From Acidobacteriota bacterium (GTDB taxonomy: Bacteria > Acidobacteriota > Terriglobia > Bryobacterales > Bryobacteraceae), in contig JAFDVS010000090.1 of the NCBI GenBank assembly GCA_018268935.1, positions 1 to 45,322 of the forward strand: DNA of 45,322 nucleotides. Direction: 5' to 3'. A model generated the notes under the pieces. That model was not told where the DNA came from. It worked only from the letters and a program-made list of their open reading frames with translations, and ran no database searches. Each line of letters begins with the position of its first letter. Position 1 is the stretch's first letter. Position numbers and translations under genes: made by a program. Positions 13,848 to 22,614 of this stretch are shown piece after piece.

Positions 13848-16289
13848 ATGAATCTATCGAAGAATATTTACACCGCATTCAAGCAGTACACAGAGATGGG
13901 ACTGGACCCGCTTCCAATTCCATACACAGACGGACATCCCACCAAAAAGCCTGAGTACCTCGGCTGGACCACCAAAGCCGCAAACCACGAATTCAGCAAT
14001 TCCGATCTTGAAGATCCCTGCAACATCGGCATTCTCCTCGGCGGCAACAAGAACCTGACCGACATCGACTGCGACTCGCCAGAAGCCGTTCGCATTGGTG
14101 CCGAAGTGCTGGACGGCCTGATGGAGAAGACGGGCAAGACTCTGGTGTTTGGCCGTCAGTCGAAGCCAAGGTCACATTTCATCTGGTATGCCGACAAGTC
14201 GATGCCGACCGAGAAGATCGTGGACCCGACTGATGACGTTTGCATTATCGAATACCGCTGCGTGAAGGAAGACGGCAATCGAGGCAAGCAGACGGTCTTC
14301 CCGCCGTCTTTGAACTGCGATCCGAAGACCGGGCTTACCGAAGAAGTGCGCTTTGAAAATGATTCCGCAACGGAACCAGTCTTCGTTGAAACCAAGAAAC
14401 TGCAATCTCGATTCCGACTGATCGCTGCGACCGCACTTCTCGCCAAGCACTTCCCGGTCGAAGGCCAGCGGCACAACACAATCCTTGCTCTCGCCGGGGT
14501 CTTCGCACGGAATGAGATGCCCGTCGAAAAGGCGGCTATGGTCGTCAAGCTGGCGTATCGGAATTCTGAGGGGTACAACGGCGACGAAAAGAAAGCCGAA
14601 GACGATGTGAAGTCAGTGTACAAGACGTTCGCCAACGATTCGACCACCCACCTGTTCGGCTATCCAACGCTGACGGAGATCATGCCGAAAGCTGTCGTTG
14701 ATAGGGTGCTGGAATTGCTCGGAATCGACCGACCGCAGACCACCTACAATCTGACCGATGCCGGAAATGGGCAGCGGCTCGTAGACAAGCACCACGACGA
14801 AATCCGCTACTGCGTGGATGAAGGGTGCTGGTACATTTGGGACGGCGTGCGGTGGCGCAAGGACCTAGTGCGGCGCATCCGAGAACTTGCGAAGGGCATC
14901 GCCGCCGACATCCGCTCCGAGGCCGACGCAATGAAGATGCCCACGACTACTGGCGACGAGGACCAGGACAAGGTTGCTCTGGCACAGTTCGAGGCACGAA
15001 AGCGTGAACTCTTGAAGTGGGCGAACCGCAGCGAGAATGCTGACGGCGTTTCCAAGACGATCATTTCCGCTGAATCGGATGCCCGGATTACCTGCTTCCA
15101 TGCTGACTTCGACCGTGATGCCAACCTGCTCAACTGCCCCAATTTTGTCGTCAACCTGTACACCGGGGACACGATGCCACATGATCGAAAATTGATGTTG
15201 AGCAACCTGTGTCCGGTCGAGTACGATCCCAAGGCGAACCATCCGGCTTGGGAAGAGAGCTTGGACGCATTCACCCGCAAGCATTCCGATTTGAAACCCT
15301 TCTTGAAGCGGGTAGCTGGCTATTCGATCCAAGGCGACAAGAGCGAAGAGCGCATCATGATTCTCTTCGGCCCCGGCAACGCTGGCAAGGGAACCTTTAT
15401 GGATTGGATCACGAATACGCTCGGCCCCGACTACGCATGTGCGATGGACGCTAATTCGGTGCTGCGGCAGAAGCGAGATTCGGCGGCGGCATCCGGCGAC
15501 ATTGCACGTCTTGAAGGCAAGCGGATCGTCGTCGTATCCGAGATCGAAAAGGGGAGCCGCCTTCAGGAATCCTTCATGAAGGGCGCATCCGGCAATGATG
15601 CTCTCGTTGCCCGAGCACTTTACAAATCAGAACGTGAATTCCGGCCAACGCACCAGTTCTGGTTCCAGACGAACTACCGCCCTGGCTTCGATTCCACGGA
15701 CAGCGGGAACAAGCGCCGCTACATCGAGATTCCGTTTGACAACGATTTGAAAGTCGATCCCGCCGTCAAGTTCGATCCGATGCTGAAGAATCGGATGAGG
15801 CAGGACGCCGGGTTCCTGAGAGCGGTCCTGGCGTGGGCCGTCGAAGGCTGCGTCGAATGGCGTCAACATGGGCTGGAAATCCCTGAGTCGGTCAAAACAG
15901 CGACCGCCGAACTCTTCGCCCACAACGACTTCCTCAGCGATTTCTTGAAGGACATGTGTGTCGTAAATCCTGGCGAGAAAGTCCCGGTCATCGCACTGTC
16001 GGACGCCTACAAACGATGGTGCGAGGGACAAGGTGAAGAACCAGCACAAGGTCGGACGTTCAATCACATGATGGAGGAGCGGGGATTCGAGCGGAGACAG
16101 GCACGAATCAATGGAGTCAGCGGAAAGGCGTGGGTCGGCATCCGGTTGAAGGAACACGAAGAGTTGATGGTGTCCGTGGGTGAGGCCGAAGCGTTGGATG
16201 ATGTCAATGGTTCCACGATTTCAATCCGCCGCCGTCAAATCCGTCAAGCTGATGCGACCGTGTTCAACCGGAGAGGCAAGGCAGGGTAG
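13848..16289 (+). CDS. P4-type primase-polymerase/helicase replication protein
   Basis: An 813-residue replication initiator. The N-terminus is an archaeo-eukaryotic primase-polymerase domain: D72 and D74 in NLTDIDCDS and the later His in SHFIWY fit the catalytic site. A D5_N-like helical region follows, then a superfamily 3 helicase with Walker A GPGNAGKGT at 508-516 and a Walker B-type strand in GKRIVVVSEIEKG. The C-terminal winged-helix region (YKRWCEGQGEEPAQGRTFNH) is probably DNA-binding. The start ATG at 13848 has AGGAAGGAAA directly upstream; the 10 extra codons before it are unlikely. Gene order iteron array, HTH, primase matches P4-like satellites and many integrative islands. Confidence 0.92.
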   Translation: MNLSKNIYTAFKQYTEMGLDPLPIPYTDGHPTKKPEYLGWTTKAANHEFSNSDLEDPCNIGILLGGNKNLTDIDCDSPEAVRIGAEVLDGLMEKTGKTLVFGRQSKPRSHFIWYADKSMPTEKIVDPTDDVCIIEYRCVKEDGNRGKQTVFPPSLNCDPKTGLTEEVRFENDSATEPVFVETKKLQSRFRLIAATALLAKHFPVEGQRHNTILALAGVFARNEMPVEKAAMVVKLAYRNSEGYNGDEKKAEDDVKSVYKTFANDSTTHLFGYPTLTEIMPKAVVDRVLELLGIDRPQTTYNLTDAGNGQRLVDKHHDEIRYCVDEGCWYIWDGVRWRKDLVRRIRELAKGIAADIRSEADAMKMPTTTGDEDQDKVALAQFEARKRELLKWANRSENADGVSKTIISAESDARITCFHADFDRDANLLNCPNFVVNLYTGDTMPHDRKLMLSNLCPVEYDPKANHPAWEESLDAFTRKHSDLKPFLKRVAGYSIQGDKSEERIMILFGPGNAGKGTFMDWITNTLGPDYACAMDANSVLRQKRDSAAASGDIARLEGKRIVVVSEIEKGSRLQESFMKGASGNDALVARALYKSEREFRPTHQFWFQTNYRPGFDSTDSGNKRRYIEIPFDNDLKVDPAVKFDPMLKNRMRQDAGFLRAVLAWAVEGCVEWRQHGLEIPESVKTATAELFAHNDFLSDFLKDMCVVNPGEKVPVIALSDAYKRWCEGQGEEPAQGRTFNHMMEERGFERRQARINGVSGKAWVGIRLKEHEELMVSVGEAEALDDVNGSTISIRRRQIRQADATVFNRRGKAG

Positions 16290-16346
16290 CCGATTTGGTG
16301 GCAACGGTTGGAAGGACCAGCGGAGGGCACCGACATAAATCTCGTC

Positions 16347-16592
16347 ATGTTCTCCGCTTGGTCCGAAATCCTGCCAGCCGCCATCGCCAGTCTGCCGCAA
16401 CTTCACCATGAGATTGTGATGTACATCTTGAACCAACCAGGGCGACGGCGACCACCATACACACACGCCTTACGGGAATGGAATCTCAACCGGGACCAGC
16501 TTGATGCCGAGGTTGAGTCGTCGTTCAGCGGAATCCGGCTATACCTCGGGCGGTACGGCATATCCGATTCTTCGGATTTGGAATTCGTATAG
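16347..16592 (+). CDS. small hypothetical protein, possibly sigma-region-4-like HTH
   Basis: An 81-residue protein just downstream of the primase. The pattern ILPAAIASLPQLHHEIVMYI followed by HALREWNLNRDQLDAEVESS and FSGIRLYLGRYGI resembles the helical region 4 of sigma-70-type proteins with an insertion, but the match is loose. ATG at 16347 lacks a well-spaced Shine-Dalgarno; an in-frame TTG at 16308 would add 13 residues. It overlaps no other gene and shows protein-like composition. The function is unknown. Confidence 0.5.
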   Translation: MFSAWSEILPAAIASLPQLHHEIVMYILNQPGRRRPPYTHALREWNLNRDQLDAEVESSFSGIRLYLGRYGISDSSDLEFV

Positions 16593-16790
16593 TCGCCCTG
16601 GCGAACGCCGAGGGCCGAATGAAGCGCAGTCGGGAATACGGATCGGAGCACATGGATAGCGGTATAGCCGTGTTCAACTCGGCTAACGGCATATCAGCGG
16701 CGACCGAAGCGGTGTCTGTGAAGGCGGGGTTGAGCGTGCGTGTGTGCGTCGATCCAAGATGGGTATGTGCCGAGGAGCCGCCGATTGAAA

Positions 16791-17153
16791 TTATGCGAGT
16801 TCCAGCCAAATGTCGGGTAGCTTGAAGCCGCCGCCGTTGCTCTCAACCACGTTGCCGCCCACGTCGAACACCATACTGGCGTCGAAGGTGTGGGCGAACT
16901 GGTAGCGCAGGATTCGCCCGAAGCCGATATACTCGCCACCCGTCTCCTGATAGTGCTCTCGAATCCGGCGCTGGACGACCGACATTTGCTCGGACGCTGG
17001 CAGGGTCTCGAAGCCGTTCGGAAGCCACAAGACCTTCACCTGTCGCTCTCCGAGGGCCGTCAGAAGGCTGTGTGCTCCGTCTTGCGTCACGACCCACACA
17101 AACGGCCTGAACCGCCGCCGCTCTCGTTCTTCGACCTCATGAATTTCCGCCAT
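16791..17153 (-). CDS. hypothetical protein
   Basis: A 120-residue protein with a charged N-terminus (MAEIHEVEERERRRFRPFVW), a beta-rich core (VWVVTQDGAHSLLTAL, VKVLWLPNGFETL) and a conserved-looking middle (RIREHYQETGGEYIGFGRIL). There is no membrane segment and no recognised motif. It lies alone on the minus strand between the primase end and the Mom/ParB/methyltransferase gene, with no clear ribosome-binding site, so the start is uncertain. No function can be given. Confidence 0.55.
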   Translation of the reverse strand: MAEIHEVEERERRRFRPFVWVVTQDGAHSLLTALGERQVKVLWLPNGFETLPASEQMSVVQRRIREHYQETGGEYIGFGRILRYQFAHTFDASMVFDVGGNVVESNGGGFKLPDIWLELA

Positions 17154-17339
17154 GAGCTTAGAGACGTTCTCGGACTACGGCCAGTTGCAGGTGAAGGCAG
17201 GATGGGCCAGGAACGGCGTTTCCCGACCCGTAGAGCGCACCGAGGGGCTTGGGGATACCTAAGATGCCCCGGCTCGAACCGAACGCTATACTAAGGCTTC
17301 TTTCGGAAACTGACGATTATTGCGAAGGCTTGGGACCCC

Positions 17340-19271
17340 ATGAAAGCCCATCAGCGATTCATCCGAGAACAACTGGCAGCGACCGAGCCGACGTACACAG
17401 CGGACATCGGAACGGCAGTCGTCACGGAGATCACGCCTTCGCAAGCCAAAGACATCATCGAGAAATACGAGTGGCTGAAGACCATGCCAGCATTCGTTCT
17501 TCATTGCTACGGCATCTTCTTCGATGGCATCTGTGGCGGCGTCGTGGTTTACAGCGTGGACTACGGCGAGAATCTGGCGTGGAGCAAGTTCGGGTGGCAG
17601 GGCAAGATCATCTGTCTTTCACGAGGAGCTTGTGTCCATTGGGCGCATCCGCACTCAGCGTCAAAGCTGATCCGCACGTCAATGCGGATGCTGCCTGAGA
17701 AATACAAAGTAGTCACTTGTACAGTCGATGCCGAAGCTGGCGAGGTTGGGACGATTTACCAAGCAGCCGGGATGATATTCGTCGGCGTGATGTCGAGAGG
17801 CGGCAACCGGGCGTCGATCATCAAACCTGACGGCAAGCGGATCTCTTCCAGGGACGCCTACGATCTGTATGGCACCCGCAGTGTCAGCCGATTGCGTGAA
17901 ATGGGGCTGGATGTTAGGTCCGAACAACGGAAGGGCCGCTACTTCGCATTCTTGGGGAGCAAACGAGAGCAAGCAGAGAACCGGAAGAAAATCGAGTCTA
18001 TGATAAAGCCTTATCCCAAACGACCGCCGCAATCCAACAGAGGAATCCAGATCAACCCCGAGTTCCGGTCGCTCATCGGGCCACTGACTAAAGAGGAGCG
18101 CCAGCAGCTTGAGGCGAATCTCGTTGCTGAGGGGTGCCGTGATCCCCTCGTTCTCTGGAGAGGCATTCTGCTCGACGGCCATAACCGATTTGAAATCTGT
18201 GAACGGCTCGGCATTCCGTATCTGACCGTCGAGATCGACTTGCCGAACGATGAAGCGGCAAAGCTGTGGATCGAGGAGCACCAGATCGGGCGGCGAAATC
18301 TCACCACCGATCAAAGAGCGGCCATCGCCTATCGCATTATGCAGCGGCGTGTGGCCCTCTCAAACCAGCAGCGTGCCCGGAAGGGTGGCTCCGCACGGTC
18401 GCTGTGCTTGGTGGTGGCACCTACCACCAAGCAGCCATCTGGCCCACGACAACGAGAAGTAGCCGCCTCACAACTTGGGGTGTCACCAAATAGACTTCGG
18501 GCCGTCACCGAGATCGCCAAGCAGTCGCCTGATTTCGTTGAGCAACTGGTTGCCGGAACGCTCACGATCAAAGAGGCGAAGGAGGCCATTGCAGAGCGCA
18601 CGAGGCAGCAACTTCGCAAACAGGCACTCAAGTCCGACCCGAAAGGTTCTGAGATTTACACCGGGGATCTTTCGCTATTGGACAAGTTGGTCAAGGACGG
18701 TTCGGTCGATCTCATCTTAACCGACCCGCCCTACGAAAAAGACTCACTTCCGCTCTACGGCAAGCTGGCTCGACTTGCTCAAAGGAAGCTCAAACCGGGC
18801 GGGTTGTGCGCCGTCTTTTGTGGGCAGCTTTTCTTCGATCAGGTCTTCTTAGAGATCACCAAGCATCTCGACTACTACTGGATCTGTGGCGTCCGTAAAG
18901 ACGCCGGAAACAAATCGACCCGTATCTTCAATCGCAGAATGATAAACGTTCTGCGATTGGTCGTCGTCTTCGGCAAGCGCCCATTGAAGCAGATGGGGCG
19001 GTCGTCCCTGCCTTTCATGACCGATCTAATGCCCGGCGATCACGACAAGAGCTATCACAGGTGGGGTCAAGGTCTTTCTCAGATGCGGTATCTGGTTGAG
19101 CACCTATCAAAGCCAGGACAACTCGTGGTCGATCCCTTTGTCGGCGGCGGAACGGTCCCAATTGCCTGTGTTGCATCAGGCCGCAGATACATCGCCACTG
19201 AACTTGATCCGGGAGTAGCTGCTGCTGCTCGTGCTCGGGTCGGGGAATTTCGGAAGTCGATGGCTCACTGA
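17340..19271 (+). CDS. fusion: Mom-like acetyltransferase-fold domain, ParB domain and DNA methyltransferase
   Basis: A 643-residue three-part protein. Residues about 20-228 match phage Mom-like DNA-modification proteins of the GNAT fold: ICLSRGACVHWAHPHSASKL, EVGTIYQAAGMIFVG, YGTRSVSRLREMG, GRYFAFLGSKRE and PYPKRP. Mom of phage Mu converts adenine to a methylcarbamoyl-type base. Residues about 235-320 form a ParB/Srx nuclease-like domain (LVLWRGILLDGHNRFEICE). The linker carries an HTH (VAASQLGVSPNRLRAVTEI). Residues about 436-640 form a beta-class N6-adenine/N4-cytosine methyltransferase with catalytic DPPY at 462-465 before the SAM-binding DPFVGGGT at 598-605. ParB-methyltransferase fusions are known in phages; the Mom-like head is the unusual part. 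It probably modifies island or host DNA. Confidence 0.85.
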   Translation: MKAHQRFIREQLAATEPTYTADIGTAVVTEITPSQAKDIIEKYEWLKTMPAFVLHCYGIFFDGICGGVVVYSVDYGENLAWSKFGWQGKIICLSRGACVHWAHPHSASKLIRTSMRMLPEKYKVVTCTVDAEAGEVGTIYQAAGMIFVGVMSRGGNRASIIKPDGKRISSRDAYDLYGTRSVSRLREMGLDVRSEQRKGRYFAFLGSKREQAENRKKIESMIKPYPKRPPQSNRGIQINPEFRSLIGPLTKEERQQLEANLVAEGCRDPLVLWRGILLDGHNRFEICERLGIPYLTVEIDLPNDEAAKLWIEEHQIGRRNLTTDQRAAIAYRIMQRRVALSNQQRARKGGSARSLCLVVAPTTKQPSGPRQREVAASQLGVSPNRLRAVTEIAKQSPDFVEQLVAGTLTIKEAKEAIAERTRQQLRKQALKSDPKGSEIYTGDLSLLDKLVKDGSVDLILTDPPYEKDSLPLYGKLARLAQRKLKPGGLCAVFCGQLFFDQVFLEITKHLDYYWICGVRKDAGNKSTRIFNRRMINVLRLVVVFGKRPLKQMGRSSLPFMTDLMPGDHDKSYHRWGQGLSQMRYLVEHLSKPGQLVVDPFVGGGTVPIACVASGRRYIATELDPGVAAAARARVGEFRKSMAH

Positions 19272-19903
19272 ATCGTCGGCTTGTGCCCTCCTGGGCCTAT
19301 CTCCATCAGATCCGCAGTTGCGGCCAATCCGTCAGCCGTCGCAGCCAACAGGTCAATTAACGCATCGAGCTTCGGAGTGAATTCGAGGATCTTCTTTTTG
19401 CTCAATTGCGGCGGCACATCGCCCAGGTGCTTCTTCGACCTCTCCGCATGAACCGCCGCCGAAATTGGCTCCATCCCTTCGAGTTCGGCGATGACGGCGC
19501 TGAACTCGGCAAGATTGGCGATTCCGGCGCATTTGAACTCGGCTTCCCATTGGACCGCCTTGATGATCTGACAAACGATCTGAGCCAGCCAGCGCAGGGA
19601 ACGGGTCTTATATAGCGTGATGTGATCGGTAGGCGATGCGAGGAACCTGCTGCCTTCGCCGACCAAGAATTTCATCTGGAGTTCGACCGCTTGCCTGTAG
19701 AGCAGAATGATCGGCCCGACATCCCAGGCTGTCTTCGGGTCTTCGGTACGGTCGAGTCGGCTCAGAAGTAGCTTTGCGGTGTGGTGGAGGGATCGAGCAT
19801 AGAAGCTGATTTCGATGTCGGCTCCGTTGTGCCAGTGCTCTTCTGTCCGAGCAGTCGGAGCAACTGGCGGGACAGAGTGGATTGTTGGCCGCTTCTTCTT
19901 CAT
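19265..19903 (-). CDS. hypothetical helical protein
   Basis: A 212-residue mostly helical protein that overlaps the end of the convergent methyltransferase gene by 7 bp. The segment IILLYRQAVELQMKFLVGEG resembles the second helix of HEPN-type proteins, and other long helices follow. The usual RNxxxH catalytic motif is not present; the nearest sequence, ERSKKH, has the wrong spacing. I therefore do not call it HEPN. It is the last gene of a minus-strand cassette (recombinase, cysteine-rich protein, this protein). The start at 19903 has a weak ribosome-binding site. Confidence 0.6.
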   Translation of the reverse strand: MKKKRPTIHSVPPVAPTARTEEHWHNGADIEISFYARSLHHTAKLLLSRLDRTEDPKTAWDVGPIILLYRQAVELQMKFLVGEGSRFLASPTDHITLYKTRSLRWLAQIVCQIIKAVQWEAEFKCAGIANLAEFSAVIAELEGMEPISAAVHAERSKKHLGDVPPQLSKKKILEFTPKLDALIDLLAATADGLAATADLMEIGPGGHKPTIQ

Positions 19904-19914
19904 TCGTCGTCTTG

Positions 19915-20181
19915 TTAGCAGTTCATGGACCGTACTGCGCTGAGGATCTGCTGGACGAAGAGGCGCACCGAATCGCTCCCGGCTGCGTCGGTCAGCAGTC
20001 GAGCAACGTCAGACGGGCCGAAGATCAATGTCGTGTAGACATGATTCGCCAATCGCTCGTCGGTCGCACGAATCGATCTAAGCCGCCGTTCAACCATTTC
20101 CTGCTCTCGCCGCTCCGGGCACTCGCAGCCAGAAATGGTGCAGTCCTCGTGTCTCCCGGCCTTGCATGGTTCGCAGATCAT
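19915..20181 (-). CDS. small cysteine-cluster protein
   Basis: An 88-residue protein beginning MICEPCKAGRHEDCTISGCE. The spacing C-x2-C-x7-C-x4-C-x-C suggests a zinc ribbon or knuckle at the N-terminus; the rest is helical (REQEMVERRLRSIRATDERL). The start at 20181 was chosen because AAGGAG sits at ideal spacing; the upstream start at 20196 would bypass it. It lies 17 bp after the second recombinase and 11 bp before the next gene, so it is probably co-transcribed with both. The function is unknown; a DNA- or protein-binding accessory to the recombinase is one possibility. Confidence 0.7.
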   Translation of the reverse strand: MICEPCKAGRHEDCTISGCECPERREQEMVERRLRSIRATDERLANHVYTTLIFGPSDVARLLTDAAGSDSVRLFVQQILSAVRSMNC

Positions 20182-20198
20182 CAATCTCCTTTCCAATG

Positions 20199-21173
20199 TT
20201 ATAAGCCCACGACCGTCACGGCGTTTTCCCGGAACAACGAGCCGTCCCGGATATACCGCCGCACTGTGTTCACCGACCGATGCCCGGTCTGGCTCATGAT
20301 CGACCGCTCCGACGCCCCGGCCATTGCTGCCGATGTCGCCAGCCCGGAGCGAAGGCTATGCCCTGCGAAGTCGCTTGCCTTCAGGCCCACGGCGGCGGCA
20401 TATCGCTTCACAATGTCCGCAACGGCGGCGGCGGACAGACGCATAGAGGAGACTCGGCAAAAGCGGTCAATTGGGCGAAACATCGGACCTTCCGTAAAGC
20501 CGCACTGTGCCAACCAATCCTGAAGTGAGCGGACAGGACAGGTTGCAGGGTTGCTGCCGTAAGGAATCCCGAGCTTCCGTCCCTCGCCCTCCTGATCGGT
20601 CTTGCTGCGCCGAATCGTGACGACAAGGCCGTCTCGGGTGACGGCAACATCCGCCACGTCCAAGGCGACAAGCTCCGAGCGGCGGAAAGCGCCGCCGAAG
20701 CCAACCAGCAACAAAGCCCGATCACGAACGCCGAGGAGGTTGTTCGGCAATCGAGAAATCATCCGGCGCAGGTCATCAACGAGCACTGGCGTCTTTGCGG
20801 CCTGGGCGGTGCCCTTCGTTCGGCGGATTCCGGCAAGAACGAGTCGGACCTGGGCCGTCTTCGTCGGAGTCTCGAATCCGGCGATTTGGTGCGCTTGTGA
20901 AATCGCAGATATGCGCCTGATGATCGTTGCGGTCTTGTGGGTAGTCGCAAGGTCAGTCACGTATAGCGCCACGGTTTCAGGAGTGGCCGGAAGCGATGCC
21001 TGGCCGTGCGCCTTGCACCAGGACTCGAAGTGGGTCCAGTCGCAACGGTAGGCACGGACGGTGCTGGCGGCTTTCGAGTGGTGGATGAACTCGCTGGCCC
21101 GGTCTGCGATTTCTGCAAGGGGGCCAACTTCGGTGTTCTTGGGGCGGCTGGAGAGAATCAGTTCAGATGGCAT
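20199..21173 (-). CDS. second tyrosine recombinase (XerC/D-like)
   Basis: A 324-residue tyrosine recombinase unlike the island integrase. It has a SAM-like core-binding domain (about 20-115) and a catalytic domain with all residues in place: R164 in FRRSEL, K191 in RRSKTDQ, H282 and R285 in GHSLRSG, H308 in TGHRS, and nucleophile Y317 in VRRYIRD. The family is common in actinobacterial and rhizobial plasmids and transposon-like units. It heads a minus-strand cassette with two small genes. No direct repeats bounding this cassette could be found by eye, so it may resolve dimers, belong to an older nested element, or be a passenger. Confidence 0.9.
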   Translation of the reverse strand: MPSELILSSRPKNTEVGPLAEIADRASEFIHHSKAASTVRAYRCDWTHFESWCKAHGQASLPATPETVALYVTDLATTHKTATIIRRISAISQAHQIAGFETPTKTAQVRLVLAGIRRTKGTAQAAKTPVLVDDLRRMISRLPNNLLGVRDRALLLVGFGGAFRRSELVALDVADVAVTRDGLVVTIRRSKTDQEGEGRKLGIPYGSNPATCPVRSLQDWLAQCGFTEGPMFRPIDRFCRVSSMRLSAAAVADIVKRYAAAVGLKASDFAGHSLRSGLATSAAMAGASERSIMSQTGHRSVNTVRRYIRDGSLFRENAVTVVGL

Positions 21174-21296
21174 AAGAGAAGGTGGCTGAACCCCGATACA
21201 GTTCGTTTCTCAAGCCCATGATAACATTTGTGTTGCCAATTGTCAATTGACGATATGAGTGGGTGGCCGTGAACCCGGCAGCGGCATCCGACTTGT

Positions 21297-22145
21297 CTAA
21301 ACAGCCAAACTCAAGCCGGAATCGAGAAGTAGCGAAACCCGGTTCTTTCCGTACTCAAAGAAGAAGATGCCGTCGATCCCCTTCGGGTCGAATGCACGGA
21401 ATTGCTCCCGCACATCATCGGCACTGACAAACGGTATTCCGCTCCAGACGGACAGCACCTTCCGGTCGAAGCCGTTCACCTTCGCCATTCGAGGCAGCTT
21501 GGCGTCGAGAATTCGCCTCGTCGCATACTGCAATGTTGCATCGACATCAGCGGCCAACTTGTCAGTGTTTGGAATTCGTGCGGTGCCGCTGATCCCAGAG
21601 AACGCCACGATACCCTTCCCGCCAGCGACACCCTTGATCGTCACCTTGATCCGATCCTGCACGACTTGTTGGACCGCCCACTGTACTCCTGGGTCGTTAG
21701 GGTCGCCCCGAATCTCGTCCATCACAGAGGCATGAGCTTCGGCGTAGTCCAATGCCTCTTCATCGGTCTTGCCAGTGTCGATGTACGCACGTATCCGACG
21801 TTCGAGGTCACGGAAAACAGAAGCATCAAACGGCCCGGTCACGTTCAGCCAGTAGCCGTGCTTCATATGCGGCCCAAGGTCTTCATTGAGGCGTTTGCAC
21901 AATTTGAACACCGCTGGCTCGAAAATCCTGCGGTTGACTTCGTTTCCATCCCACTCGATGTACTGAATCAGCCCGGTAACCTCCACCGCCCACGACTCGG
22001 CGGAACCATCGGGCCGAGTGATCTCGAACCGTAGATCGGGCGGATCTGGATCAACCCCGAACCAGGAGGACGTGATTGCATACTGTTCCTGAAGAAAGCG
22101 TTGCAGGGCTTCAGCCGACAGGCGCTCTTCGGGTCGCAGCGACAT
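21297..22145 (-). CDS. hypothetical protein, possible degenerate nuclease fold
   Basis: A 282-residue soluble protein. D37 in PPDLRFEI and E55 in SWAVEVTG have the spacing of the first residues of a PD-(D/E)XK core, but the expected Lys is Thr57, so any catalytic call is weak. A Gly-rich loop (KVTIKGVAGGKGIVAFSG) and a C-terminal beta pattern (GIDGIFFFEYGKNRVSLLL) follow. It is divergent from the BREX operon. The start at 22145 has GGAG close upstream. Its place between the recombinase cassette and BREX in a defence-carrying island makes a defence role possible, but not shown. Confidence 0.65.
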   Translation of the reverse strand: MSLRPEERLSAEALQRFLQEQYAITSSWFGVDPDPPDLRFEITRPDGSAESWAVEVTGLIQYIEWDGNEVNRRIFEPAVFKLCKRLNEDLGPHMKHGYWLNVTGPFDASVFRDLERRIRAYIDTGKTDEEALDYAEAHASVMDEIRGDPNDPGVQWAVQQVVQDRIKVTIKGVAGGKGIVAFSGISGTARIPNTDKLAADVDATLQYATRRILDAKLPRMAKVNGFDRKVLSVWSGIPFVSADDVREQFRAFDPKGIDGIFFFEYGKNRVSLLLDSGLSLAV

Positions 22146-22287
22146 ACACTCCAGGATTGCACTTCTCGAAACCGACAGAGCCGCTTGACGGACCCCATCC
22201 CGGTGAAGAGCCTAGTGAAATCTGAAAAAGCTACAATCCGCCAGGGTGTAGTACAGTCGCCCCACCCAATGTCAGGGAGGGTAGCGA

Positions 22288-22311
22288 TTTCCGATTGAGA
22301 CTTTCCGATTG
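22288..22311. promoter_or_regulatory. direct repeat TTTCCGATTG upstream of BREX
   Basis: Two perfect 10-bp direct repeats (22288-22297 and 22302-22311), 14 bp apart, lie in the 248-bp divergent region between the 21297-22145 gene and the first gene of the BREX operon. This position suits an operator for a BREX regulator such as the small ribbon-helix-helix-like product of the next gene. A TTGACA at 22372-22377 could be a -35 element, but a matching -10 is not evident. Confidence 0.4.
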
Positions 22312-22393
22312 GGTCCTCTCCGCAAGATTTTAGCCGTCTATGCTCCAGTGAGGCTGTCAGCAATCCACAATTGACAAGAGGTAAACTTGGTGC

Positions 22394-22609
22394 ATGGCAA
22401 AGAAGACTGCCGTGTCTGAACCAAAGGACCGACCATACAAGACCACTGGTGTCCACATCCCAGCGGACTTGTGGGAGTTGTTGAACCGTGTCGCTTTCTA
22501 TCGAGCGAAGGATGAAGGTGGCCGTGCCAGCGTGTCGGCGATCCTCGTTCAAATGATCGAGAAGAATCGCAAGGCTCTCGAACTCGAACTGGGCCAGAGG
22601 ATGCGCTAA
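22394..22609 (+). CDS. small RHH-like protein heading the BREX operon
   Basis: A 71-residue basic protein (MAKKTAVSEPKDRPYKTTGV). After a disordered basic start, TGVHIPADLWELLNRVAFYR and the helix ASVSAILVQMIEKNRKALEL fit a ribbon-helix-helix fold: one strand and two helices with a basic turn. It ends 5 bp before brxA, so it is translated in the same operon. Many BREX loci are controlled by BrxR, a larger WYL-domain protein, which is absent here. This small protein is a candidate local regulator. The ribosome-binding site (AGAGG) is farther than usual from the ATG. Confidence 0.7.
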   Translation: MAKKTAVSEPKDRPYKTTGVHIPADLWELLNRVAFYRAKDEGGRASVSAILVQMIEKNRKALELELGQRMR

Positions 22610-22614
22610 GGCCG

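Noticed and set aside
19265..19903. Fourth HEPN protein
   Set aside because: One helix resembles HEPN proteins, but the RNxxxH motif is missing; ERSKKH has the wrong spacing. Kept as hypothetical.
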